From Streptomyces sp. NBC_01497 (lineage in GTDB: Bacteria; Actinomycetota; Actinomycetes; Streptomycetales; Streptomycetaceae), in contig NZ_CP109427.1 of the NCBI RefSeq assembly GCF_036250695.1, positions 2,604,001 through 2,668,000 on the forward strand: 64,000 nt of DNA. The letters are read 5' to 3'. Under the pieces are notes generated by a model, which was not told the DNA's origin, ran no database searches, and was given only the letters and a program-made list of their open reading frames with translations. A program made the position numbers and the translations under genes. Positions 17,407 to 25,902 of the stretch are shown one piece after another; the stretch's first letter is position 1, and each line of letters begins with the position of its first letter.

Positions 17407-18453
17407 TCAGAGCGTGCGGCGTGTGACGAACTCGGCGAGGGCGAGCAGGTCGCCCGCCGCGGACAGGTCCGGTACGGCGGTGGACAGTTCGTGCACCGCG
17501 CGTGCCATCCGGTCGGCGGCCTGGATCTGGGCCCATTCGCGCCCGCCCGCGCGCTCGACCGCCGACGTGGCCCGGCGGACCGCGTCCGCGTCCATCGGGT
17601 GCCGGTACAGCTCGGCCAGTTCCTCGGCCGCCTCGGTACCGGAGGCGAGGGCGGCGACGACGGGGAGGGACTTCTTGTGGGCCGCGAGGTCCGCGCCGGC
17701 CGGCTTCCCGGTGCGCTCGGGGTCCCCCCAGATCCCGATCAGGTCGTCGATCAGCTGGAAGGCGAGTCCGGCCTCCCGGCCGAACGCGTCGAGCGCCGCC
17801 ACCGCGCCGTCGTCCGCGCCCGCGTACAGGGCACCGAGGGCGCAGGAACTGCCCAGCAGCGCACCGGTCTTGGCGGTCGCCATCGCCAGCACCTCGTCCA
17901 CCGTGACCGCGTCGGGCGCGCGGTCCTCGAAGGCACAGTCGGTCTGCTGGCCCGCGCACAGTTCGATCACGCAGTCCGAGAGGCGGGCAACGGCGGCGGC
18001 GGACGCCGGGTGCCGGTCCTGGGCGAGCAGCCTGGCCGCGAGGGACATCATCGCGTCGCCGGTGATGATCGCGTCGGGAACGCCGAAGACCGCCCAGGCG
18101 GTGGGCCGGTGGCGGCGGGTCGGGTCCTCGTCGATGACGTCGTCGTGGAGCAGGGTGAAGTTGTGGGTGAGCTCCACCGCCACGGCGGGGCACACCGCGC
18201 CGAGCGGATCGGCGCCGAGCGCGCGGGTGGCGGCGAGGACGAGGGCGGGCCTGATGACCTTGCCGCCGCCTCCTCGGGCGGGTCTGCCGTGCTCGTCCTC
18301 CCAGCCGAAGTGGTACCGGGCGACACGACGTATCGGTTCGGGCAACGACGCGACGGCGGAACGCAGTTCGGGGCCGACCACGTCGCGGGCCCGCTCCAGG
18401 AGCGCCACCGCCTCGTGGCCGCCCGTCGCCGCGTCCTGGCTGGTCATGGTCAT
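17407..18453 (-). CDS. Polyprenyl diphosphate synthase, probable encapsulin cargo
   Basis: The 348-residue trans-isoprenyl diphosphate synthase has the first aspartate-rich motif HDDVIDEDPTRR (DDxxD) with GGGKVIRPALVLAA upstream. The second motif is FQLIDDLIGIWGD, where the third Asp is Gly, as in many Streptomyces homologues. It should condense isopentenyl diphosphate with allylic diphosphates. The gene follows a family 2B encapsulin shell gene on the same strand. Polyprenyl transferases are known predicted cargo of such shells. A GGAAAG ribosome site supports ATG 18453, which gives a short N-terminus; the frame stays open upstream across the intergenic repeats. Confidence 0.9.
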   Translation of the reverse strand: MTMTSQDAATGGHEAVALLERARDVVGPELRSAVASLPEPIRRVARYHFGWEDEHGRPARGGGGKVIRPALVLAATRALGADPLGAVCPAVAVELTHNFTLLHDDVIDEDPTRRHRPTAWAVFGVPDAIITGDAMMSLAARLLAQDRHPASAAAVARLSDCVIELCAGQQTDCAFEDRAPDAVTVDEVLAMATAKTGALLGSSCALGALYAGADDGAVAALDAFGREAGLAFQLIDDLIGIWGDPERTGKPAGADLAAHKKSLPVVAALASGTEAAEELAELYRHPMDADAVRRATSAVERAGGREWAQIQAADRMARAVHELSTAVPDLSAAGDLLALAEFVTRRTL

Positions 18454-18554
18454 GGGTGCTGCTTTCCTTGTGCGTGCGCGCAGGCGGCGCCACGGGCGCT
18501 GAGGACGGAGCCGGGGCGGGGCCCGGGTGGGCCCTGCCGGAGAAAGCCCGCAGG

Positions 18555-18670
18555 GGTCGGCCGGACCGGAGGATGCCGGGGCCGGTGGGCCACACCGGAG
18601 GATGCTGGGGCCGGTGGGCCACACTGGGGAATGACGCGGCGAGTGGGCCGTACCGGACGGCCGCGGTGCG
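18555..18670 (-). repeat. Four imperfect 29-bp tandem repeats between shell and cargo genes
   Basis: Units lie at 18555-18583, 18584-18612, 18613-18641 and 18642-18670. The core GGTGGGCCACACCGGAGGAT is best kept in units 2 and 3. The period is not a multiple of 3, so the repeats do not preserve one reading frame. They fill the 277-bp gap between the encapsulin stop and the polyprenyl synthase start. Confidence 0.8.
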
Positions 18671-18730
18671 CCGGGGCGGGCCGGCCGCAGGGCTCCTGCG
18701 AAGCAGCCGGCCCGCCCCGTGACGGTCGCC

Positions 18731-20137
18731 TCACCGCCAGCGGCTGACCTCCACGTTCTCCAGGACGCCGAGCGCGTCCGGCACGAGGACGGCCGCCGAG
18801 TAGTAGGCCGTGACGAGGTACGAGATGATCGCCTGCTCGTCGATGCCCATGAAGCGCACCGACAGGCTCGGCTCGATCTCGTCCGGGATACCGGCCTGCT
18901 GGAGGCCGATGACGCCTTGTTCCTGCTCACCGGTACGCATGCAGATGATCGAGGTCGTCCGCGCGTCCGAGATCGGGATCTTGTTCGACGGGAAGATCGG
19001 CACACCGCGCCAGGCGGGCACGTGGTGGCCCGCGACCTCCACGCTCTCCGGCACGAGCCCGCGCCGGTTGCACTCGCGGCCGAACGCGGCGATCGCCTTC
19101 GGGTGGGCGAGGAACAGCTTCGATCCGCGCCTGCGGGAGAGCAGTTCGTCCATGTCGTCCGGGCTGGGCACCCCGTCGTGCGGCTGGAGCCGCTGCTCGT
19201 AGTCGCAGTTGTGCAGCAGCCCGAACTCGCGGTTGTTGACCAGCTCGAACTCCTGGCGCTCGCGCAGCGCCTCGACCGTCAGCCGCAACTGCTGCTCGGT
19301 CTGGTTCATCGGCTGGTTGTACAGGTCGGCGACGCGGCTGTGGACCTTCAGGACGGTCTGCGCGACGCTCAGTTCGTACTCGCGGGGCGCGCCCTCGTAG
19401 TCCACGAAGGTGTGCGGCACGACGGCCTCGCCGACGTGGCCGGCCGACAGGTCGATCTCGGCCTCGCCGTACTTGTTGGTCCGCTGGTGCGGCAGCGCGA
19501 CCTGTGCCCGCAGGTGTGCGCCCAGGGAGTCGGCCCGCTCGGCGAGGTTCAGCACATCACGGCGGGTGAGCACCAGTGCCGTGCAGGTGGTGGCGGCGCG
19601 CGCCGTCCACTCCCACGTGGCGTCCCCGTCGAGAAGGGCGTGGTCACCGAAGTAGGCGCCGTCGGCGAGGACTTCGAGGACGGCCTCTTCCCCGTACGGC
19701 CCCTGCCCCATCTTCTCGACTCGGCCGTGCGCGAGCAGGAACACCCGGTCCGCGGACTCGCCCTGGGTGACCAGGGCCTCGCCCGCCTGGAACTCGTGCT
19801 GCTCGCACCGGTTGGCCAGCTCTGTGAGAGCCTCCTCGTCCTCGTAGTGGCGCAGCGCGGGCAGCTCGCCCAGCTCCGCCGGGATGACCGAGACCCGGTC
19901 CCCGGTCTGGACGAAGGTGATCCGCCCGTCCCCCACCGAGTAGCTCAGCCTGCGGTTCACCCGGTAGGCACCGCCCTGCACCTGCACCCACGGCAGCATC
20001 CGCAGGAGCCACCGGGAGGTGATCTCCTGCATCTGCGGGACCGACTTGGTGGTGGTCGCCAGGTTCCGCGCGGCGGCCGTACCCAGACTCTGCTGGGGCT
20101 GCGACTGCTCCGTACGGACCTCATCAGCAACCGACAT
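18731..20137 (-). CDS. Family 2B encapsulin shell protein with cyclic-nucleotide-binding domain
   Basis: The 468-residue protein has a disordered N-terminal arm followed by [24 protein letters not shown] and an inserted CAP_ED-type domain (about 95-215: [30 protein letters not shown]). The long C-terminal part has [57 protein letters not shown] and [21 protein letters not shown]. This is the HK97-derived family 2B arrangement; earlier annotation called such proteins Crp-like nucleotide-binding proteins. Shells self-assemble in the cytoplasm around a cargo enzyme. ATG 20137 is preceded by GAAGGGGAG. The cNMP ligand is unproven. Confidence 0.92.
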   Translation of the reverse strand: MSVADEVRTEQSQPQQSLGTAAARNLATTTKSVPQMQEITSRWLLRMLPWVQVQGGAYRVNRRLSYSVGDGRITFVQTGDRVSVIPAELGELPALRHYEDEEALTELANRCEQHEFQAGEALVTQGESADRVFLLAHGRVEKMGQGPYGEEAVLEVLADGAYFGDHALLDGDATWEWTARAATTCTALVLTRRDVLNLAERADSLGAHLRAQVALPHQRTNKYGEAEIDLSAGHVGEAVVPHTFVDYEGAPREYELSVAQTVLKVHSRVADLYNQPMNQTEQQLRLTVEALRERQEFELVNNREFGLLHNCDYEQRLQPHDGVPSPDDMDELLSRRRGSKLFLAHPKAIAAFGRECNRRGLVPESVEVAGHHVPAWRGVPIFPSNKIPISDARTTSIICMRTGEQEQGVIGLQQAGIPDEIEPSLSVRFMGIDEQAIISYLVTAYYSAAVLVPDALGVLENVEVSRWR

Positions 20138-20389
20138 GAAGACTCCCCTTCGATCATGTACCGACCTGCGGGGCAAAGCGTTTCAGCACGGTGGGTGGTC
20201 GCACCACTACACAAAAGAGTGGGAGTGAACCGTGCGCCAGGCGGGAAGCACGGGGCGCACCGGCTCCCCGGCGCCCTCCCGCCCGGCCGGGTGCGGCACC
20301 GCCCTCAAGGGCCCGTGCGCGAGTCCCGGCCGAGGCCCCGGGCCCGGTCCGCCGCCGCGGCACCGGGCCCGCGGCGCACAATGCGGGGT

Positions 20390-21343
20390 GTGACACCGAC
20401 CGACGGGTCCGCCCCCGGCCCCCTCCCGCAAGCGCTGCGCCCCCGCCTGCCCTCCCCCCTCCAGCCCCTGGCGGACAGACACTTCGCCGCATCTGGCGTA
20501 CGTCTTCTACTCAAGCGCGACGACCTGATCCACCCCGAAGTACCGGGCAACAAGTGGCGCAAGCTCGCACCGAACCTGTCCGCGGCCCGTGCGGCGGGCG
20601 CGGACACCCTGGTGACGTTCGGTGGCGCGCACTCCAACCACCTGCGCGCCACCGCCGCCGCGGGCCGTCTGCTCGGCCTCGCCACGGTCGGCGTCGTCCG
20701 CGGTGACGAACTGGCGCACCGGCCGCTGAACCCGTCGCTCGCCCGCTGCGCCGCGGACGGGATGCGGCTGCGCTTCGTGGACCGTGCGGCCTACCGGCGC
20801 AAGGCCGAGCCGGACGTGCTGGCCGCCCTCGTGGAGGAGGCCCTCGCGGGCTCGGGACGCGCGCCCGGCTCGGCGTACGTGATCCCGGAGGGCGGCAGCA
20901 ACGCGGCCGCCGTGCGCGGCTGCGCGGGCCTCGGCGAGGAGTTGCGGGGCGCGGCCGACGTGGTCGCGGTCGCCTGCGGCACGGGCGGCACGCTCGCGGG
21001 ACTCGCCGCGGGTCTCGGCCCGGACCAGCGGGCGCTCGGCATCGCCGTCCTGCGGGGCGGCTTCCTCAGTGCGGAGGTGGCCGGGCTCCAGCGCGCCGCG
21101 TTCGGCGGACCGTTGGGGGACTGGTGCGTGGACGACCGCTTCCACGGCGGCGGCTTCGCGCGCACCGGCCCGGAGCTGGCCGCGTTCGCCGACGGCTTCG
21201 AGCGCGAGCACGGGCTGCGGCCCGAGGGCGTCTACGTCGCCAAGATGCTGTACGGGCTGACCGCCATGGCGGCGGCGGGCGAGTTCGCGCCGGGCACCTC
21301 CGTCGCGGCCGTGATCACGGGGCCGCCCGACCCGGCGCCGTGA
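20390..21343 (+). CDS. PLP-dependent ACC deaminase/D-cysteine desulfhydrase family enzyme
   Basis: The 317-residue fold-type II PLP enzyme has RLLLKRDDLIHPEVPGNK followed by WRKL (the PLP lysine is in GNKWRKL), FGGAHSNHLRATAAAG, PEGGSNAAAVRG and ACGTGGTLAGLAAGL (phosphate loop). The family cleaves D-cysteine to pyruvate, H2S and ammonia, or 1-aminocyclopropane-1-carboxylate; which one cannot be told. A CACAAT hexamer ends 5 bases before GTG 20390, pointing to a leaderless start; ATG 20381 is an in-frame alternative overlapping that hexamer. Confidence 0.88.
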   Translation: MTPTDGSAPGPLPQALRPRLPSPLQPLADRHFAASGVRLLLKRDDLIHPEVPGNKWRKLAPNLSAARAAGADTLVTFGGAHSNHLRATAAAGRLLGLATVGVVRGDELAHRPLNPSLARCAADGMRLRFVDRAAYRRKAEPDVLAALVEEALAGSGRAPGSAYVIPEGGSNAAAVRGCAGLGEELRGAADVVAVACGTGGTLAGLAAGLGPDQRALGIAVLRGGFLSAEVAGLQRAAFGGPLGDWCVDDRFHGGGFARTGPELAAFADGFEREHGLRPEGVYVAKMLYGLTAMAAAGEFAPGTSVAAVITGPPDPAP

Positions 21344-21379
21344 TCACGGCGCCCCGGGCCGGGCGGCGCGGGGCGGGCC

Positions 21380-22981
21380 TCAGTCCGCGCCTCCCTCCCG
21401 GTAGGCCGCCGCCTCCTCCAGGTCCAGCCGGCGCAGCAGGGTCCGCATCATCTCGTCGTCGATGCTGCGCTGGTCGCGGAGTTCGACGAAGACCGACCGC
21501 TCGATCTCGATGACGGTGCGGGACAGCCGGGTGTACGTGGCGTCGGCCGACTCGCCCGTCGCCTCGTTGACACCTCCGAGGCGCTCCCAGACGGAGTTCC
21601 TGCGCCGCTCCAGGACCGTACGCAGCCGGTCGGCGAGGGGCTGGGGCAGCGCGTTGCGCTCGTCGGCCAGCAACTCGTTCAGGCGCTGCTCCGCGGCCCG
21701 CGACGCCTCGCTCTGGGCCTGCGCCTCGGCGAGGGTCTCCGCCTGCACGTCGCGTGGGGGCAGGCGCAGCAGGCGGATCAGCGGCGGCAGTGTGAGGCCC
21801 TGGATCACGAGCGTGCCGATCACGGTGGTGAAGGTCAGGAACAGCACCAGGTTGCGGCCGGGGAACGGGCTGCCGTCGTGCACCCGCAGCGGGATGGAGA
21901 ACGCGATCGCCATCGAGACCACGCCGCGCATCCCCGCCCACCCGACGATCACCGGCGCCCGCCAGTCGGTGTCGGGTTCACGGCGTCTGATGCGCTCGGA
22001 CAGCAGGCGCGGCAGGAACGTCGCCGGATAGACCCAGACGAACCGCGCGAGGACGACGGCGGCGAAGACCCCAGTCGCGTACAGGCACGCCTCGCCGACG
22101 CCGTACTGTCCGAGCCCGCGCAGGACGAACGGCACCTGGAGCCCGATCAGCGCGAACACCGCCGACTCCAGGACGAAGGCGACCATCTTCCAGACCGCGT
22201 GCTCCTGCAGCCGGGTCGCGAAGTCGACCTGGGTGTTGTGGTGTCCGAGGTACAGCGCGACGACGACGACCGCGAGGACACCCGAGGCGCCGAACTGTTC
22301 GGCCAGGGCGTAGGCGACGAACGGGATGAGCAGCGACAGCGTGTTCTGGAGCAGCGCCTCGCGCAGGTGGGTGCGCAGCCAGTGCAGCGGCACCATCAGC
22401 ACCAGACCGACGAGGACGCCGCCTCCGGACGCGAGCAGGAACTCCCGCATCCCGCCGCCCCAGCTGGCCCCGGTGCCGACCGCCGCGCCGAGGGCCACCT
22501 TGTAGGCGGTGATCGCCGTCGCGTCGTTGACCAGCGACTCCCCCTGCAGGATCGTGGTGATCCGGTGCGGGAGCCCCAGCTTGCGGGCGATCGCGGTGGC
22601 CGCGACCGCGTCCGGCGGCGCCACCACCGCGCCGAGCACCAGCGCGGCGGTCAGGGGCAGGTCGGGGACGAGCAGGTAGGCCAGGTACCCGACGGCGAGG
22701 GTCGCGAACAGGACGTACCCGACGGACAGCAGTGCGACGGGGCGGGCGTTGGCGCGCAGGTCGAGGTACGAGGCGTCGACGGCGGACGTGTACAGCAGCG
22801 GGGGCAGGACGAGCGGCAGAACGACCTGCGGGTGCAGCGTGTAGTCCGGCACCCCCGGCAGATACGCGGCGATCAGGCCCGCGGCCACCAGCAGCAGCGG
22901 CGCCGGCACCGAGGTCCTGCGTGCCGCCCCCGCGATCGCCGCGCTCCCGGCCACGAGCGCGACCAGCGGCAATACGTCCAT
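21380..22981 (-). CDS. Na+/H+ antiporter (CPA1 family)
   Basis: The 533-residue membrane protein has about 12 TM segments. They include the CPA1 core [22 protein letters not shown] and [21 protein letters not shown] (the ND ion-binding pair in VND), and [16 protein letters not shown] 150-residue hydrophilic C-terminal tail ([33 protein letters not shown]) probably regulates the exchanger in the cytoplasm. A GAGGAG ribosome site precedes ATG 22981. It is divergent from the UBP zinc-finger gene with only 35 bases between the starts. Confidence 0.93.
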   Translation of the reverse strand: MDVLPLVALVAGSAAIAGAARRTSVPAPLLLVAAGLIAAYLPGVPDYTLHPQVVLPLVLPPLLYTSAVDASYLDLRANARPVALLSVGYVLFATLAVGYLAYLLVPDLPLTAALVLGAVVAPPDAVAATAIARKLGLPHRITTILQGESLVNDATAITAYKVALGAAVGTGASWGGGMREFLLASGGGVLVGLVLMVPLHWLRTHLREALLQNTLSLLIPFVAYALAEQFGASGVLAVVVVALYLGHHNTQVDFATRLQEHAVWKMVAFVLESAVFALIGLQVPFVLRGLGQYGVGEACLYATGVFAAVVLARFVWVYPATFLPRLLSERIRRREPDTDWRAPVIVGWAGMRGVVSMAIAFSIPLRVHDGSPFPGRNLVLFLTFTTVIGTLVIQGLTLPPLIRLLRLPPRDVQAETLAEAQAQSEASRAAEQRLNELLADERNALPQPLADRLRTVLERRRNSVWERLGGVNEATGESADATYTRLSRTVIEIERSVFVELRDQRSIDDEMMRTLLRRLDLEEAAAYREGGAD

Positions 22982-23016
22982 CCCGACTCCTCAACACCCG
23001 TCGTAACCTGGCCATC

Positions 23017-23277
23017 ATGAGTGAGTGCACCCACGTCAGGGAACTGCCGCGCCCCGAGCCCGCCCCGCTGACCGAGACCTGCCAGGACTGCCTGAGGGCG
23101 GGCAGTCACCCGGTTCAGCTGCGGATGTGTCTGGTGTGCGGTCTCGTCGCGTGCTGCGACTCCTCCCCGCACCAGCACGCGACCCGGCACTTCAAGGAGA
23201 CGGGGCACGCGGTGATGCGGTCCTTCGAGCCCGGTGAGAGGTGGAGGTGGTGCTATGCCGACGTGTCGGTCGTCTGA
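23017..23277 (+). CDS. UBP-type zinc-finger protein
   Basis: The 86-residue protein is almost entirely a ZnF-UBP domain: CTHV, then CQDCLRAGSHPVQLRMCLVCGLVACCDSS, HQHATRHFKETGHAVMRSF and WRWCYAD. Eukaryotic UBP fingers bind ubiquitin tails; the bacterial role is unknown. A TAACCT hexamer ends 7 bases before the ATG, so the mRNA is likely leaderless. The gene is upstream of the sigH operon, in a position matching the small gene at the head of that cluster in other Streptomyces (from memory). Confidence 0.88.
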   Translation: MSECTHVRELPRPEPAPLTETCQDCLRAGSHPVQLRMCLVCGLVACCDSSPHQHATRHFKETGHAVMRSFEPGERWRWCYADVSVV

Positions 23278-23674
23278 CGGCGCGCCCCCCGCGCGATCCC
23301 CCCGGGCGTGCGGGCACGCCCCCTCGGCGACCGTACGTGATCACCGGGCCGCCGCCGCGCCCGGCCCCGGGCCCGCGCCCCGGTCCCGACCCGCGACGAT
23401 CCCCGGGTCCTGGCGTGGTTCGACAGGGTGCGGGGTGGGTACGTCAACGCTCCGCCGGACGTTCCGATTTGGGCCCCGCGCACCCCTGGCCACTTTCCGT
23501 GCTCAAGGACCTACCATGAGTGACACCGGTCGGGCGGGGGTCCTGCGACAGGGCACTATGGGGCGCGGTAGCGTCGCCAGTCCAGACCGGCGCGTACGAC
23601 CCACGTACCGCGTGGCCCCTGGCGCCCATGGCGTCACGGGGCCCCGAAAAGCTTGTGCCACCTTGGAGGTGAGG
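23278..23674. other. Promoter region of the anti-sigma/sigH operon
   Basis: These 397 bases precede the anti-sigma gene. In S. coelicolor several stress and developmental promoters lie here, but I cannot assign -10/-35 pairs with confidence. An ATG at 23516 with AAGGA 6 bases upstream is in frame with the anti-sigma gene and would add 53 basic residues (see finding). Confidence 0.45.
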
Positions 23675-24088
23675 GTGTCCCAGATCGCAGGCGAGCCCGG
23701 GACCCAGGACTTCGTGGAAGTCCGGTTGCCCGCTGCGGGTGCCTATCTGTCCGTGCTGCGTACGGCCACGGCCGGCCTCGCGGCGCGGTTGGACTTCACC
23801 CTCGACGAGATCGAGGACCTTCGCATCGCGGTGGACGAGGCGTGCGCGATCCTGCTCCAGCAGGCCGTGCCCGGCTCCGTCCTCAGTTGCGTCTTCCGGC
23901 TGATCGACGACTCCCTCGAAGTGACCGTCGCGGCGCCCACCACCGACGGGCGCGCTCCCGAGCGCGACACCTTCGCCTGGACGGTGCTGTCGGCACTCGC
24001 CGGCAAGGTCGACTCCTCGGTGGCGGACGACCGTACGGTCTCCATCAGCCTGTACAAACAGCGCGGCGCGGGACCAGGCCCGGCGTGA
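23675..24088 (+). CDS. prsH: Anti-sigma factor for SigH (RsbW-like ATPase fold)
   Basis: The 137-residue protein has a GHKL-type fold. VEVRLPAAGAYLSVLRTATAGLAA and the N-box DEIEDLRIAVDEACAILL are typical of RsbW/SpoIIAB-like kinases, and the C-terminus has VSSVADDRTVSISLYK-like sequence. It should hold SigH inactive until stress or development and may be countered by an anti-anti-sigma factor elsewhere. GTG 23675 is supported by GGAGGT; its TGA overlaps the sigH GTG (GTGA). The homologue is called PrsH, RshA or UshX. Confidence 0.88.
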   Translation: MSQIAGEPGTQDFVEVRLPAAGAYLSVLRTATAGLAARLDFTLDEIEDLRIAVDEACAILLQQAVPGSVLSCVFRLIDDSLEVTVAAPTTDGRAPERDTFAWTVLSALAGKVDSSVADDRTVSISLYKQRGAGPGPA

Positions 24089-25185
24089 GCGACGGGGAGG
24101 GGCCGGTGCGTGACGAGGGACGCGTCGTCGGGGACGACGCGGGGGAACACGCGGCGCGGCCCGGCGAGCGGCAGCGCCCCACCGGGCGGTCCGCGCCCGT
24201 GGGCATACCGGAGCAGCAGGCCCGTCCCCATCCCGAGGACGGGTCCGACGGCCAGGAGGCCACGGGGGAGCAGGCGCGGGCGGAGCGGGCGGCCGGGATG
24301 AGCGAGAAGCAGGGCGAGGACGAGCAGCGCGACGAGAGGACCGAGCGGGCCGGGGAGGTCTCCGCCCCCGAAGCGGCCGTGGCCGCCGAGGCGGCGGCGC
24401 ATCTGGAGCGCGCGCGGCACACCGTCGACACCCATGACCGCGGGGGCGCGCGGGCCCTGTTCATCGAGCTGCGCGCCCTGCCCGACGGTTCGGCGGAGCG
24501 TGCCGACCTGCGCAACCGGCTCGTCCGGATGCACCTGCCGCTGGTGGAGCATCTGGCGCGGCGGTTCCGCAACCGCGGCGAACCGCTCGACGACCTGACG
24601 CAGGTCGCGACGATCGGCCTGATCAAGTCGGTGGACCGCTTCGACCCCGACCGTGGCGTCGAGTTCTCCACGTACGCGACGCCCACCGTGGTGGGCGAGA
24701 TCAAGCGACACTTCCGGGACAAGGGCTGGGCGGTGCGGGTGCCGCGCCGTCTGCAGGAGCTGCGCCTGTCGCTGACGACGGCGACGGCGGAGCTGTCGCA
24801 GCAGCACGGCCGCTCCCCCACCGTTCACGAGCTCGCCGAGCGGCTGGGGATCTCCGAGGAGGAGGTCCTGGAGGGCCTGGAGTCGGCGAACGCCTACTCG
24901 ACGCTGTCGCTCGACGTCCCCGACACGGACGACGAGTCCCCGGCGGTGGCGGACACCCTCGGCGCCGAGGACGAGGCGCTGGAGGGGGTCGAGTACCGGG
25001 AGTCGCTGAAGCCGCTGCTGGAGGACCTCCCGCCGCGCGAGAAGCGGATTTTGCTGCTCCGGTTCTTCGGGAACATGACGCAGTCGCAGATCGCGCAGGA
25101 GGTCGGCATCTCCCAGATGCACGTCTCGCGCCTGCTGGCGCGGACCCTGGCGCAGTTGCGGGAACGCCTGCTCGTCGAGGAGTGA
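24085..25185 (+). CDS. sigH: RNA polymerase stress sigma factor SigH
   Basis: An SigB/F-type sigma factor. Region 2 is HLPLVEHLARRFRNRGEPLDDLTQVATIGLIKSVDRF, then GVEFSTYATPTVVGEIKRHFRD. Region 3 is LRLSLTTATAELSQQHGRSPTVHELAERLG. Region 4 has PPREKRILLLRFFGNMTQSQIAQEVGISQMHVSRLLAR. From GTG 24085 the protein is 366 residues with a long charged N-terminal extension. An ATG at 24298 gives 295 residues. In S. coelicolor several SigH forms (long, and a processed short one) exist, so both starts may matter. It is translationally coupled to the anti-sigma gene and ends in a strong hairpin. Confidence 0.95.
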   Translation: MSDGEGPVRDEGRVVGDDAGEHAARPGERQRPTGRSAPVGIPEQQARPHPEDGSDGQEATGEQARAERAAGMSEKQGEDEQRDERTERAGEVSAPEAAVAAEAAAHLERARHTVDTHDRGGARALFIELRALPDGSAERADLRNRLVRMHLPLVEHLARRFRNRGEPLDDLTQVATIGLIKSVDRFDPDRGVEFSTYATPTVVGEIKRHFRDKGWAVRVPRRLQELRLSLTTATAELSQQHGRSPTVHELAERLGISEEEVLEGLESANAYSTLSLDVPDTDDESPAVADTLGAEDEALEGVEYRESLKPLLEDLPPREKRILLLRFFGNMTQSQIAQEVGISQMHVSRLLARTLAQLRERLLVEE

Positions 25186-25211
25186 CGCGGCGGGTACCGG
25201 AACAACCAGGA

Positions 25212-25243
25212 ACGGCGCGGCCCTCGGAAGAGGGCCGCGCCGT
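25212..25243. terminator. Hairpin terminator after sigH
   Basis: A perfect 14-bp stem ACGGCGCGGCCCTC and its complement closes a GGAA tetraloop, 27 bases after the sigH stop. The stable GNRA loop favours termination. A 16-bp tandem repeat follows at once. Confidence 0.85.
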
Positions 25244-25272
25244 CCGTGTACCACGCCGTCCGTGTACCGCGC
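25241..25272. repeat. 16-bp tandem duplication
   Basis: CGTCCGTGTACCACGC is followed directly by CGTCCGTGTACCGCGC (one mismatch). It overlaps the end of the sigH terminator stem. No function is evident. Confidence 0.6.
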
Positions 25273-25382
25273 CACGTGATCCGGCTGTCCTGGACCCCGC
25301 CGCAGGGTCGTGGTGCCGCTCGTACGGCTGCGCCGCGTGATCGCCGCGCTGTCCGCGGAGCGGGCACGGCCGGAAGCCGGGA

Positions 25383-25832
25383 TCAGCCCTGTTCGCTCGT
25401 GCCCGGCGGGCGGATGCCGAGGGCCTGCGTCGTCGCCGCGTTGACCAGGAGGACGAGGCCCGCGATCGCGACCGCCGCGACCGCGATGCCCGCGGGGACG
25501 AGCGAGCCGCCCGAGCTCATCAGGGCGTACGCCACCGGCAGGGCGATGATGTGGGTGATCATGGCGGGACCGCGGCTCCAGCCGCGCCGGCCGAGCAGGC
25601 CCCGGGCCGCGGCCAGTGGCAGGATCCCGATGGCGATCACCGTCGCGCCGAGCGCCTCGGCCTGCCCCGGGTCGTCCGGTTTGCCGGTCAGCCCGGCCAC
25701 CAGCAGGTAGACGCCGGCGGCGAAGAGGGCCAGCGCCTCCAGCCCGGTCAGGGCCGCCGCCGCGGTCAGCCGGGGCGGACGGGGGCCCCGGGTGTCGGGG
25801 CCGGCGGGGGACGTACCTTCGCTGCTGCTCAC
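25383..25832 (-). CDS. Four-helix integral membrane protein
   Basis: The 149-residue protein has a short cytoplasmic Ser/Pro N-terminus and four hydrophobic segments (AALTGLEALALFAAGVYLLV, ALGATVIAIGILPLAAARG, AMITHIIALPVAYALM, AGIAVAAVAIAGLVLLVNAA). It has no recognised enzymatic motif. GTG 25832 is chosen because a TACGCT hexamer lies 6 bases upstream (leaderless) and longer frames enter the divergent gene. The divergent neighbour is a lipid-kinase family gene. Confidence 0.75.
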   Translation of the reverse strand: MSSSEGTSPAGPDTRGPRPPRLTAAAALTGLEALALFAAGVYLLVAGLTGKPDDPGQAEALGATVIAIGILPLAAARGLLGRRGWSRGPAMITHIIALPVAYALMSSGGSLVPAGIAVAAVAIAGLVLLVNAATTQALGIRPPGTSEQG

Positions 25833-25902
25833 CCGTGCAGCGTAGCCGCCGCCTCCGGGCCGGACTCCGCCCCCGCCGCGCCCGGCCGGTAATGTGCGAA
25901 GC

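Noticed and set aside
18454..18730. Small gene in the encapsulin intergenic gap
   Set aside because: All minus-strand frames are open because of GC bias, and the 29-bp repeats shift frame each unit.
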